Positions 34,385-43,900 of a stretch of DNA of 64,000 nucleotides are shown piece after piece; the first letter of the stretch is position 1; each line of letters opens with the position of its first letter. The stretch is from Pseudomonas gingeri (GTDB lineage Bacteria; Pseudomonadota; Gammaproteobacteria; Pseudomonadales; Pseudomonadaceae), in the NCBI RefSeq assembly GCF_013386115.1, contig NZ_JACAOR010000001.1, positions 958,639-1,022,638 of the forward strand, read 5' to 3'. The notes under the pieces were generated by a model, which saw only the letters and a program-made list of their open reading frames with translations, was not told the DNA's origin and searched no databases. A program made the position numbers and the translations under genes.

Positions 34385-35202
34385 TGCGCGGCCGCCAGGG
34401 GTGCTGCGCCACGATATTGCTCATGCAGCTTGAGCAGGGCCTGGGACGGCGGCATGCCGGTACGCTTGCCCAGCTCGATCAGCCAGCCGCTGCGGTGCCA
34501 GTCACGCACGATGGCGTCGAGACGGGCCTGGGTGTCCTTCTCGCCCTTGCGCACCCAGATCACCGACGGCGACGGGATCAGGTCGTCGGGCAAGGGGATC
34601 TCATAGCCGCTCCACTCCGCTTCGTCGAGCAGGCTGTGCATGGTCGGGCTGACGTGCACCGCCGCCACGCAGCCGTTGCCGCGCAGCGACAGCAGCGACT
34701 CGGACTGGCTGCGGAAGGCCTTGATCTGCGCGCCATAGGTTTCCTGCAGCGGCTTGATGAAGTTGCTGCCCTGGGAAACGCAGACCGGCTTGCCCTTGAG
34801 GTCTTCCCAGCGGCTGATACCGGCGCCCTTGCGGATCAGCGCGGCGCCGCCGACTTCCTCGTAGGGGGTCGGCACGTAGTCGAGGATCTCGGCGCGTTCT
34901 TCGGTCAACTGCATATTGGCGATCAGCACATCGACCTTGCCCTGCTGCAGGAACTGCACGCGGTTGGGCGCCAGCACCGAGACGGTTTCCAGCTCGACGC
35001 CGAGGCGTTCGGCGAGGCCCTTGGCGAGTTCGACGTTATAGCCCTGGTGGGCACCGGTGGCCGGGTCGATGGTGCCGAACGGCGGACCACTGAGGATCAC
35101 GCCGACACTGATCTTGTGGCGCTGCTGGATCTTGTCCAGGGTGGCATCGGCGTGGGCCAGGCCGGTCAGGAGGGCCAGGGCGACGGGGAGGTATCTGAAC
35201 AT
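34381..35202 (-). CDS. periplasmic amino-acid-type substrate-binding protein (SBP 1)
   Basis: A 273-aa protein with a signal peptide (MFRYLPVALALLTGLAHA) and a bacterial extracellular SBP family 3 fold (KISVGVILSGPPFGTIDP at the start, then LTEERAEILDYVPTPY). Cys in KPVCVSQGSN and GCVAAVH may form a disulfide. The start at 35202 follows AAGGAAT. Its stop overlaps the dehydrogenase start, placing it within the operon. It is a paralogue of the protein at 35341, from which a 106-bp repeat separates it. Confidence 0.92.
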   Translation of the reverse strand: MFRYLPVALALLTGLAHADATLDKIQQRHKISVGVILSGPPFGTIDPATGAHQGYNVELAKGLAERLGVELETVSVLAPNRVQFLQQGKVDVLIANMQLTEERAEILDYVPTPYEEVGGAALIRKGAGISRWEDLKGKPVCVSQGSNFIKPLQETYGAQIKAFRSQSESLLSLRGNGCVAAVHVSPTMHSLLDEAEWSGYEIPLPDDLIPSPSVIWVRKGEKDTQARLDAIVRDWHRSGWLIELGKRTGMPPSQALLKLHEQYRGAAPLAAAQ

Positions 35203-35219
35203 GTGGAATATTCCTTGAT

Positions 35220-35325
35220 GATCGTTCCCACGCTCTGCGTGGGAATGCCTCACTGGACGCTCTGCGTCCTTGTTGTGACGCCGGGCCTCAGGGGCTGCGC
35301 GCCGTTGCTGCGCGTGGGAACGATC
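35220..35325. repeat. 106-bp intergenic repeat with GATCGTTCCC termini, copy A
   Basis: Bounded by inverted ends GATCGTTCCCACGC and GCGTGGGAACGATC. Internally it has short palindromes such as GGACGCTCTGCGTCC. A second element with the same ends and nearly the same length lies at 52645-52751. It is an abundant Pseudomonas intergenic repeat type and sits between the two substrate-binding protein genes. Confidence 0.75.
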
Positions 35326-35340
35326 GAAGTGAGGTAAGGG

Positions 35341-36174
35341 TCAGCCCTTGAACTGGTTATGCAATTCAACCAGCGCAGGCGATGCCGGGGTGATGTGATT
35401 GCGGCTCTCGGCCTCGATCAGCCAGCCACTGCGATGCCATCCCTGGACCACGCTATCGAGGCGCTTCTGGGTGTCGGTTTCGCCGAGACGGGTCCAGATC
35501 ACCGACGGCGCCGGGTTGAGTTCCGGCGTCAGGGCACGGTAGTCCTTCCACTCCGGGTTGCCGGCGAGCAACGGATTGATCAGCGTCGCGTCATGGACCG
35601 CCGCCACGCAGTTGTTGCCACGCAGCGCCAGCAGGGATTCCGACGAACTCTTGAAGGCCTTGAGGTCGGCACCCAGTTCGCTCAGCGGCTTGACGTAGCT
35701 GCTGCCCTGGGAGGTGCACACCGGCTGGCCCTTGAGGTCTTCCCAGCGGGTGATCTTGCTGTCCTTCGGCACTGCCGCGGTGCCACCGACCTTGTAGAAC
35801 GGCGTCGGCACATGCCCCAGCAGGGTGTCGCGCTCGGCGGTCCACTCCATATTGGCGATCAGCAGGTCGACCTTGCCCTGTTGCAGGAATTGCACCCGGT
35901 TGGCCGGCAATACCGCGACCAGCTCCACCGCCACATCGAGGTCCTTGCCCAGGGCATTGGCCAGGTCGACGTTGAGGCCCTTGGGGTCCTGGGTTGCAGG
36001 GTCGATGGAACCGAACGGCCCGCCGGACAGCAGCACGCCGACCACCAGCTTGTGCCGCTGCTGGATCTTGTCGAGGGTGGCATCGGCCTGGGCGGCACCG
36101 GCCGCGCCCAAGGCGAGCACCGTTCCGAGCACGGCGGGTAGGAAACGTTGGATCGATGTGCGCGTGAACTGCAT
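35341..36174 (-). CDS. periplasmic amino-acid-type substrate-binding protein (SBP 2)
   Basis: A 277-aa SBP family 3 protein with a signal peptide ending in GAAQA. It shares DATLDKIQQRHK, GPFGSIDPAT, VQFLQQGKVDLLIANM and the HRSGWLIE C-terminus with SBP 1, so the pair arose by duplication. Two Cys (QPVCTSQGSS; NNCVAAVH) match those of SBP 1. The start at 36174 follows GAGGGG. It is the first gene of the importer operon; the intergenic repeat after it may reduce read-through. Confidence 0.92.
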   Translation of the reverse strand: MQFTRTSIQRFLPAVLGTVLALGAAGAAQADATLDKIQQRHKLVVGVLLSGGPFGSIDPATQDPKGLNVDLANALGKDLDVAVELVAVLPANRVQFLQQGKVDLLIANMEWTAERDTLLGHVPTPFYKVGGTAAVPKDSKITRWEDLKGQPVCTSQGSSYVKPLSELGADLKAFKSSSESLLALRGNNCVAAVHDATLINPLLAGNPEWKDYRALTPELNPAPSVIWTRLGETDTQKRLDSVVQGWHRSGWLIEAESRNHITPASPALVELHNQFKG

Positions 36175-36416
36175 GAATATCCCCTCGGTGGCGATCGGCG
36201 TCTCCCGACCTCTTTGCCCGCATGCTAGGGAGCGCTCCACCGGAACGGAAATGCAAATATCTAATATTGTTATAACTTTCTGGTTATTAGCTTTTGAGAA
36301 AAACGGCATAACCCCTGTTTACTGGGACCTTTCAAGCCACCTGTAATTTCCTCTCGCCAAATACATAAGAATACGTAATCTATTGAGGATCGCCCTTGAT
36401 ATGAATTCGAGCCGCC
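36175..36416. promoter_or_regulatory. divergent control region of the sulfur operon and LysR gene
   Basis: A 242-base gap between divergent genes, clearly AT-rich at 36250-36390. CTAATA at 36261-36266 and TATTAG at 36285-36290 form an inverted repeat around a 18-base centre, a plausible LysR-type site. No clear RNA leader or riboswitch was recognised. Confidence 0.45.
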
Positions 36417-37274
36417 ATGCCCTCCCCGACCCTGGACCTGGAACTGCTGCGCACCTTCGTCGCGGTGGTTGACCATCACAGTTTTGCCGAAGCCGGCCAG
36501 CACCTGGCCCGTACCCAATCGTCGGTGACCCAGCAGATGCAACGCCTGGAACATCAGGTCGGGGTCAGCCTGTTCCAGAAACAGGGCCGGCAGAAACAGC
36601 TCACCGAGCCCGGCCGGCAACTGCTGCGCCATGCCCGGCAGATGCTCTCGCTGAACGATGAAGCCCTGAACTCGCTGCACGAAAGCCACCTGAGCGGCGT
36701 GCTGCGCATCGGCTCGCCCCACGATATCGCCGACACCATCCTGCCGCCGATCCTCAGCCACATCGCCCGCTCGGCGCCACGGCTGCGCCTGGAAATCGAT
36801 GTGGGACGCAGCCCCTACCTGATGGACGACCTGCACCGGGGCAAGATCGACATGGTCATCTCCACCCGCGAGGACTCGCGCCTGCAAGGCTTTGCCCTGC
36901 GCACCTCGCCGGTGTGGTGGATCTGTTCGGCGCAGTACATCCATGTGCCCAGCGAGCCGCTGCCGTTGATCCTGGTGGAGGAACCGAGCATCTATCGGCG
37001 TTATGCCATGGAGGCGCTGGAGCGGGAGGGCATCGCTTGGCGCCAGGCGTACCTGGCGTCAAACCTGATCGGCATCAAGGCGGCGATTCGTGCCGGACTC
37101 GGAGTGACGCCCCGCAGCATGGAGTTGCTGGGCCCGGATATGCGCGTGCTGGGAGAGAATGACGGCCTGCCACGGCTGCCGGACGTCACCTATCACCTGT
37201 GGATCCGGCCCAACACGGTCAATCCGCTGGTGCGCCGGGCCTATGACCTGATCCGCGCCAGCCAGGGGCTCTAG
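36417..37274 (+). CDS. LysR family transcriptional regulator
   Basis: A 285-aa regulator. The winged helix occupies residues 5-63 (FAEAGQHLARTQSSVTQQMQ) and the effector domain follows (LSGVLRIGSPHDIADTILPP). It resembles the LrhA/HexA-like branch in its N-terminus (DLELLRTFVAVVDHHSF). Divergent from SBP 2, it is the likely activator of the 25508-36174 operon, with a sulfur-containing metabolite as possible effector. Confidence 0.9.
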   Translation: MPSPTLDLELLRTFVAVVDHHSFAEAGQHLARTQSSVTQQMQRLEHQVGVSLFQKQGRQKQLTEPGRQLLRHARQMLSLNDEALNSLHESHLSGVLRIGSPHDIADTILPPILSHIARSAPRLRLEIDVGRSPYLMDDLHRGKIDMVISTREDSRLQGFALRTSPVWWICSAQYIHVPSEPLPLILVEEPSIYRRYAMEALEREGIAWRQAYLASNLIGIKAAIRAGLGVTPRSMELLGPDMRVLGENDGLPRLPDVTYHLWIRPNTVNPLVRRAYDLIRASQGL

Positions 37275-37302
37275 GAAGATGGATGCCGCCCTCCAGGGCC
37301 TC

Positions 37303-37622
37303 TTCGGGGGCAAGCCCCCTCCCACAGTATCCGATCAAACTTTTGGGAGGGGGCTTGCCTCCCTTCCACATGGCTACTCAACCTTGTGGCAGGAGACTGA
37401 CTCCCTTCCACATAGCCGATCAACCTTGTGGGAGGGGGCTTGCCTCCCTTCCACATGGCTACTCAACCTTGTGGCAGGAGACTGCCTCCCTTCCACATAG
37501 CCACTCAACCTTGTGGCAGGAGACTGTCTCCCTTCCACATAGCCACTCAACCTTGTGGCAGGAGACTGCCTCCCTTCCATGTAGCCACTCAACCTTGTGG
37601 GAGGGGGCTTGCCCCCGAAGGC
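37303..37622. repeat. REP-derived tandem array, seven units of 42-43 bp
   Basis: Units start with TTGTGG (at 37384, 37426, 37469, 37511, 37553 and 37595; a TTTTGG version starts near 37337) and alternate between GGAGGGGGCTTGCC and CAGGAGACTGCC cores, followed by TCCCTTCCACATAGC and ACTCAACC. An inverted REP (CGGGGGCAAGCCCCCTCCCAC) opens the array and a complete REP closes it at 37622. It fills the 370-base gap between the LysR gene and the sensor kinase gene; nothing else is seen there. Confidence 0.9.
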
Positions 37623-37644
37623 GGACTTGAGGTTGCCAACGACT

Positions 37645-38943
37645 TCAGACCGCCGGCAACCAGAGGCGGAAACGCGCGCCGCCCAGCGGCGACGGTTCGG
37701 CGGTCAGGGTACCGCCCTGGGCCTCGGCCGCCCGGCGGCTGATGGCCAACCCCAGGCCAAAGCCGCCGGTGGAACGGTCACGGCTGCGATCCAGGCGGTA
37801 GAACGGCTCGAAGACCCGCTCGCGCTCCTGCTCGGGAATGCCAATGCCATCGTCGTCGACCCACAGTTCGCAGCCTTCGGCATTGGCGCGGATACCGATC
37901 TGGATCCGCCGCTCGCAATACCGGGTGGCATTGCGCAACAGGTTCTGCACGGCCCGCGCGGTCAGTCGCGGATCGAGGGAAAAGCGTTCCAGGGAGCCGT
38001 GCATCAGCACATCGATAACGATGTCCGGAGCCTCCAGTTCTTCGTCGAAACTGCCAAGGATGCTGTCGACAAACTCGTCGAGCGACACCATCACCCGCTC
38101 CGGCGCCCGCCCCGGGTTCTGCAGGCGACTGTAGGACAGCAGTTCCAGCACCAGCTCGTCCAGTTCGCGGATATGTCCCACCAGCCCTTGCAGGCGCTCG
38201 CGCGAAGGCTGCGGCAAGTCATCCGAGAGCGCCAGGGCCAGGCCGAAATCCAGCCGGGTCAGGGGCGTGCGCAGTTCATGGGAGACGGCATTGAGCAGGT
38301 CGCGCTGCTGGTTGAGCAGGCATTCGATATCGCCGGCCATGGTGTCGAAGACCGACGCCAGCTCGCCGATATTGGAGCGCGGCGAAATATGCGTGCGTTC
38401 GCTCAACTGGCCCTGGCCGATGCGCCGGGCGGTCTGCTTGAGGCGCTCCAGGTCACGCCAGTGCGGGCGCAGCCAGAACAGCAGGCAGGCCAGCAACGCC
38501 GCGCCGATCAGCACGTTCATGCTCCAGTACAGCAGGTTCACGTCCAGCGGATCGGGCGGCACCACCAGTTCCACCGCCAGTTGCCCGTCCAGCGGCGAGG
38601 CCACCAGGTTCGGCGCTCCCCAGTCGCCCAGGCGGATCACGTTCTCGCCGCGGCGCAGGCGCTTCTGCTCGGGCTCGCTGAAGCTGATGTCGTCGATACG
38701 GATCAGCGCCACCCGCAGCGGCGCGAAACGCTTGTCCAGCTCGATCGCCAGGGCCGGCCACTGGCCGTTGGGCACTTCGTGGAACTGCTTGACCAACAGC
38801 CCCTGCATGCCCCGGGACTGGTCGATGTTGTAGCTCATGAAGCGCTCGCGAAAGAGCCCGATCACCAGGTCGGGCACCAGGTAGATCGCCGCGCTGAAGG
38901 TCACGATGGTCACCAGGTAGAGGCGGATCAGAATCTTCAGCAT
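37645..38943 (-). CDS. sensor histidine kinase (RstB-like)
   Basis: A 432-aa inner-membrane kinase. A transmembrane helix lies at residues about 5-25, a periplasmic domain of about 110 residues follows, then a second helix around 145-165, a HAMP segment, the phosphorylated His in NAVSHELRTPLTR (about residue 220), the N box NLLRNATRY, and G boxes DDGIGIP and GFGLGLAI. Length and layout match RstB. It follows the response regulator by 4 bases. The start at 38943 is the first Met before the membrane helix. Confidence 0.92.
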   Translation of the reverse strand: MLKILIRLYLVTIVTFSAAIYLVPDLVIGLFRERFMSYNIDQSRGMQGLLVKQFHEVPNGQWPALAIELDKRFAPLRVALIRIDDISFSEPEQKRLRRGENVIRLGDWGAPNLVASPLDGQLAVELVVPPDPLDVNLLYWSMNVLIGAALLACLLFWLRPHWRDLERLKQTARRIGQGQLSERTHISPRSNIGELASVFDTMAGDIECLLNQQRDLLNAVSHELRTPLTRLDFGLALALSDDLPQPSRERLQGLVGHIRELDELVLELLSYSRLQNPGRAPERVMVSLDEFVDSILGSFDEELEAPDIVIDVLMHGSLERFSLDPRLTARAVQNLLRNATRYCERRIQIGIRANAEGCELWVDDDGIGIPEQERERVFEPFYRLDRSRDRSTGGFGLGLAISRRAAEAQGGTLTAEPSPLGGARFRLWLPAV

Positions 38944-38947
38944 CGAC

Positions 38948-39649
38948 TCAGCATTCCCACTCGGAACGGCTGAACAGGTAGCCCTTGCCCCACACGGTCT
39001 TGATCTTGCGCGCCTCGCCGGCATGGTCGTCGAACTTGCGCCGCAGCTTGGAGATCGCCACGTCCACCGAACGGTCGGTGCCGTTGAACTCGATGCCGCG
39101 CAGGCGCTGCAGGATCTGGTCGCGGCTGAGCACCTCGCCGGCATGCCGGGCCAGCACCACCAGCAGGTTGTATTCGCCGCTGGACAGTTCCACCGGCTGC
39201 TCGCGCCAAGTCACGGTGCGCTCGGACAGGTCGATGCACAGGTTGCCCATCAGGATCTGGTCGCTGGCCACCTGCGGCTCGCTGAGGCTGCTGCGGCGCA
39301 ACAGGGTCCGCACCCGGGCCAGCAGCACCCGCGGCTCGCAAGGCTTGGTCACGTAGTCGTCGGCGCCCATTTCCAGGCCCAGCACCTGGTCGTGGCTGTC
39401 GTCACGGGCGGTGAGCATGAGGATCGGCAGCGTCGCCGAATCGGCCCGCAACAGGCGGCACACCTGCAAACCGTCGAGGCCCGGCAGCATCAGGTCGAGG
39501 ATCACCAGGTCCGGCGGATTCTGCCGGGCCCGCTCGCGCACCTGGTCGCCACGGGCCAGCACATTGACCTGATAGCCGTTGCGCTCCAGGTAGCTGGCGA
39601 TCAGTTCGGAAAGTGCGGTGTCGTCTTCGACCAGGAGAATCGTCGGCAT
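38948..39649 (-). CDS. OmpR/RstA-type response regulator
   Basis: A 233-aa regulator. The receiver domain has the acidic pair EDD (residues 8-10), phospho-acceptor Asp in LVILDLMLPG (about 52), Thr in LMLTARD and Lys in VTKPCEP. The C-terminal winged helix has RSVDVAISKLRRKF and ends TVWGKGYLF. It pairs with the adjacent kinase. Divergence from the RND efflux genes, and repeated CTTCAC words in the intervening region, suggest it controls the pump. Confidence 0.93.
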   Translation of the reverse strand: MPTILLVEDDTALSELIASYLERNGYQVNVLARGDQVRERARQNPPDLVILDLMLPGLDGLQVCRLLRADSATLPILMLTARDDSHDQVLGLEMGADDYVTKPCEPRVLLARVRTLLRRSSLSEPQVASDQILMGNLCIDLSERTVTWREQPVELSSGEYNLLVVLARHAGEVLSRDQILQRLRGIEFNGTDRSVDVAISKLRRKFDDHAGEARKIKTVWGKGYLFSRSEWEC

Positions 39650-39804
39650 AAATAACTACAGGTAGGTGGAAAACCGTGAAGGATATACGCCCTTTCGCGT
39701 GCGCGAGCACAAGCTTCACACTTTTTCACCAACGACCTACATAGCTTCACAGCACCGCTTGACAGCCGCCCTTAGCATGCCCGGGTCATTACTGGGACTC
39801 GATT
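39650..39804. promoter_or_regulatory. divergent promoter region of the two-component system and RND pump
   Basis: Contains AGCTTCACAC at 39712-39721 and AGCTTCACAG at 39743-39752 (31 bases apart, about three helical turns), a further TTCAC at 39725, and the inverted word GTGAAG at 39676. Repeated half-sites of this size and spacing are typical of OmpR-family regulators. Binding by the adjacent regulator is inferred. Confidence 0.45.
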
Positions 39805-40962
39805 ATGTTGAAGAAGCTGTTTGCCCCGCTCTGCCTGTCGGCCCTGGCCCTGGCGTTGAGCGCCTGTGACAAGTCCGCGGGTCCGCCCGAGGCCCCGCCC
39901 GCGCCCAAGGTCCGGATCGAGACCATCCGTACCCAAGCCCTGTCGATCAGCAGCGAACTGAGCGGGCGCATTGCCGCGCCACGGATCGCCGAAGTCCGCG
40001 CGCGGGTCGCCGGCGTGGTGCTCAAGCGCCTGTTCCACGAAGGCAGCGACGTCAAGCAGGGCGATGTGCTGTTCCTGATCGATCCGGCACCGTTCAAGGC
40101 CGACCTCGACAGCGCCGTCGCCAGCCTGCAGAAAGCCGAGGCCAATGCGTTCCAGGCGAAACTGCAGCACCAGCGCTACCGCGAACTGGTGGACAGCAAC
40201 GCCATCAGCCGCCAGGACTACGACAACGCCCAGGCCGCCGCGCGCCAGAGCGCCGCCGATGTCGCCGCCAACCAGGCCGCGGTGCAGCGGGCGAAGCTCA
40301 ACCTGGGCTACGCCACCGTCACCGCGCCGATCTCCGGGCGCATCGGCCGGGCCCTGGTCACCGAGGGTGCGCTGGTCGGCCAGAACGAAACCACCGCCCT
40401 GGCCCTGATTCAGCAACTGAACCCGATCCACGCCGACCTGACCCAGTCCACCCGCGAGTTGAACGACCTGCGCCGGGCCTTCCGCGCCGGCCAGTTGCAA
40501 CAGGTCGGGCAGAACCAGGCCAAGGCCACGCTGATCCAGGACGACGGCAGCGCCTACCCGCTGCCGGGCAAGCTGCTGTTCACGGATATCAGCGTCGACC
40601 CGAGCACCGGGCAGATCATCCTGCGCAGCGAGTTCCCCAACCCGGACCTCGACCTGCTGCCGGGCAGCTTCGTCCGGGTCAAGGTCGAGCAGGCCTTCAA
40701 CCGCGAAGGCATCAGCGTGCCGCAACGGGCGATCCTGCGCGACAGCGCGGGGATTCCCCAGGTGCTGCTGGTAGACGCCGAACAGCGCGTGAGCCAACAC
40801 CCGGTCAGCCTCGGCGCCGTGCAGAACGACCGCTGGATCGTCAACGACGGCCTCAAGCCCGGCGACCGCATCGTCGTCGAAGGCCTGCAGCACGCCCGTC
40901 CCGGCGAGCTGGTGCAGGTCGATGACAGCCCTGTTTCCCTCGCCCAGTCCAAAGGACAGTGA
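39805..40962 (+). CDS. RND efflux periplasmic adaptor (membrane fusion lipoprotein)
   Basis: A 385-aa MexA/AcrA-type adaptor. The signal peptide ends in the lipobox LSAC (Cys at residue 21), so it is lipid-anchored in the inner membrane facing the periplasm. Lipoyl half-motifs (GRIAAPRIAEVRARVAGVV and TVTAPISGRIG), a coiled-coil hairpin (about 95-165) and a beta-barrel follow. It connects the RND pump to an outer membrane channel. The pump gene starts 2 bases after its stop. Confidence 0.93.
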   Translation: MLKKLFAPLCLSALALALSACDKSAGPPEAPPAPKVRIETIRTQALSISSELSGRIAAPRIAEVRARVAGVVLKRLFHEGSDVKQGDVLFLIDPAPFKADLDSAVASLQKAEANAFQAKLQHQRYRELVDSNAISRQDYDNAQAAARQSAADVAANQAAVQRAKLNLGYATVTAPISGRIGRALVTEGALVGQNETTALALIQQLNPIHADLTQSTRELNDLRRAFRAGQLQQVGQNQAKATLIQDDGSAYPLPGKLLFTDISVDPSTGQIILRSEFPNPDLDLLPGSFVRVKVEQAFNREGISVPQRAILRDSAGIPQVLLVDAEQRVSQHPVSLGAVQNDRWIVNDGLKPGDRIVVEGLQHARPGELVQVDDSPVSLAQSKGQ

Positions 40963-40964
40963 GC

Positions 40965-43900
40965 ATGCCGCACTTCTTTATCGACCGCCCGATCTTCGCC
41001 TGGGTGGTCGCGCTGTTTATTCTCCTCGCCGGTGTCCTCGCCATCCCGCAATTGCCGGTGGCGCAGTACCCCAACGTCGCCCCGCCCAAGGTGGAAATCT
41101 ACGCGGTGTATCCCGGCGCCTCGGCACAGACCCTCGACGAAAGCGTGGTCAGCCTGATCGAGCAGGAACTCAACGGTGCCGACCACCTGCTGTATTTCGA
41201 ATCCCAGAGCAGCCTGGGCAGCGCCACCATCACCGCGACCTTCCAGCCCGGGACCAACCCGGAGATGGCCCAGGTCGACGTGCAGAACCGCCTCAAGGCA
41301 GTAGAACCACGCCTGCCCGCCGCCGTCACCCAGCAAGGCCTGCAGGTGGAGAAGGTCTCCGCCGGTTTCCTGCTGCTGGCGACCCTCACCTCCAATGACG
41401 GCCAGTACGACGACACCGCGCTCAGCGACTACCTGGCGCGCAACGTGATGAACGAGATCAAGCGCCTCGACGGTGTCGGCAAGGCCCAGCTGTACGGTGC
41501 CGAACGCGCCCTGCGGATCTGGATCGATCCGCAGAAGCTGGTGGGTTTCAACCTCACCGCCGCCGATGTCAGCGCCGCCGTGGCCGCGCAGAACGCCCAG
41601 GTATCGGCCGGCAGCATCGGCGACCTGCCGGGGCCGTCGACCCAGGAAATCACCGCGGCGGTGCTGGTCAAGGGCCAGCTGTCGACGCCCCAGGAATTCG
41701 CCGACATTGTCCTGCGGGCCAATCCGGACGGCTCCAGCGTACGTATCGGCGATGTCGCCCGGGTCGAGGTCGGCAGCCAGGAATACCAGTACTCGACGCG
41801 CCTGAACGGCAAGCCGTCGACCGCCTTCAGCGTGCAACTGGCCCCCGGCGCCAATGCCCTGAAGACCGCGACGCTGGTACGGGCGAAGATGGATGAGCTG
41901 TCGCGCTACTTCCCGGCGAACGTGGAATACAAGATCCCCTACGACACCTCGCCGTTCGTCAAGGTCTCGATCACCAAGGTGGTCTACACCCTCGGCGAAG
42001 CGATGCTGCTGGTGTTCGCGGTGATGTTCCTGTTCCTGCAGAACATCCGCTACACGCTGATTCCGACGCTGGTGGTGCCGGTGGCGCTGATGGGGACCTT
42101 TGCCACCATGCTGGCCCTGGGGTTCTCGATCAACGTGCTGACCATGTTCGGCATGGTGCTGGCCATCGGTATCCTGGTGGACGACGCCATCGTGGTGGTG
42201 GAGAACGTCGAGCGGATCATGGTCAATGAAGGCCTGTCGCCGAAGGAAGCGACGCGCAAGGCCATGGGCCAGATCAGCGGCGCGATCATCGGCATCACCC
42301 TGGTGCTGGTGGCGGTGTTCATTCCCATGGCGTTCATGCAGGGCTCGGTGGGCGTGATCTACCAGCAGTTCTCGTTGTCCATGGCGACCTCGATCCTGTT
42401 CTCGGCGTTCCTCGCCCTGACCCTGACCCCGGCCCTGTGCGCCACCCTGCTCAAGCCGATCGCCAAGGGCGAACACCATGCCAAGGGCGGCTTCTTCGGC
42501 TGGTTCAACCGCCGCTTCGAACAGATGAGCGCCGGCTACGAACGCTGGGTGGTCCAGGCCCTGAAACGCAGCGGCCGCTACCTGCTGCTCTACGGCGTGC
42601 TGGTGGTGGTCCTCGGCCTGCTGTTCAGCCGCCTGCCGGCCTCGTTCCTGCCGGTGGAAGATCAGGGCTACACCATCACCGATATCCAGCTGCCGCCGGG
42701 GGCGAGCAAGAACCGCACGGTCAAGGTGGTGGAACAGATCGAGGCCAATAACGCCACGGAGCCCGGTGTCGGCGATACCACGATGATCCTCGGCTTCAGC
42801 TTCTCCGGCAGCGGCCAGAACGCCGCGCTGGCCTTCACCACGCTCAAGGACTGGTCGCAGCGCAGTGCCCAGGACTCGGCGGCGGCCATCGCCGAACGGG
42901 CGAATATCGCCTTCGGCGACCTCAAGGATGCGGTGGCCTACGCAATCCTGCCGCCACCGGTGGATGGCCTGGGCACCTCCAGCGGATTCGAGTTCCGCCT
43001 GCAGGACCGTGGCGGCGTCGGCCACGAAGCCTTGATGCAGGCCCGTACCGAGCTGCTGGCGGCGGCGACAAAGAGCAAGGTACTGGCCAATGTCCGCGAA
43101 AGCGCCCTGGCCGAGGCGCCTCAGGTGCAGCTGGAAGTCGACCGCAAGCAGGCCAACGCCCTGGGCGTGTCGTTTGCCGATATCGGCAATATCCTCTCCA
43201 CCGCGGTGGGTTCGTCGTATATCAACGACTTCCCCAACCAGGGACGCATGCAACGGGTGGTGATCCAGGCCGAGGGCGACCAGCGCGCCCAGGTCGCGGA
43301 CCTGCTGAAGATCCATGTGCGCAACAGCAACGGCAAGATGGTCCCGCTGTCGGCCTTTGTCGAAGCCCGCTGGACCCAGGGCCCGGCGCAGTTGACCCGC
43401 TACAACGGCTACCCGGCGATTGCCATTTCCGGCGAGTCGGCGCCCGGCTACAGCACCGGCCAGGCCATGGAGGAAATGCAGCGCCTGGTGACGCAACTGC
43501 CGGCGGGCCTGGGCCTGGAATGGACCGGGCTGTCGTTGCAGGAGCGCTTGTCCGGCTCCCAGGCACCGATCCTGCTCGGCCTGTCGCTGCTGGTGGTGTT
43601 CCTCTGCCTGGCGGCGCTGTACGAGAGCTGGTCGATTCCGACCTCGGTGCTGCTGGTGGTGCCGCTGGGCGTGCTCGGCGCGGTGCTGGCGGTAACCTTG
43701 CGCGGGATGCCCAACGATGTGTTCTTCAAGGTCGGCTTGATCACCATCATCGGTCTGTCGGCGAAGAATGCGATCCTGATCATCGAGTTCGCCAAGAGCC
43801 TGTACGACGAGGGCCATGACCTGCTGGACGCGACGGTACAGGCCGCACGGTTGCGTTTGCGGCCGATCATCATGACCTCGCTGGCGTTCATTCTCGGCGT

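Noticed and set aside
37303..37622. Possible CRISPR array
   Set aside because: The whole 42-43-bp unit repeats, with no unique spacers, and its core is a REP sequence. No cas gene is near.
37271..37742. Repetitive peptides encoded through the 42-bp array in several frames
   Set aside because: The unit is a multiple of three, so frames stay open by chance; the sequence is REP-derived and lacks start signals.
40554..43817. A 1087-codon open frame on the minus strand opposite the RND pump
   Set aside because: Composition is His/Arg/Asp-rich and without domains; the plus strand encodes an unmistakable RND transporter.
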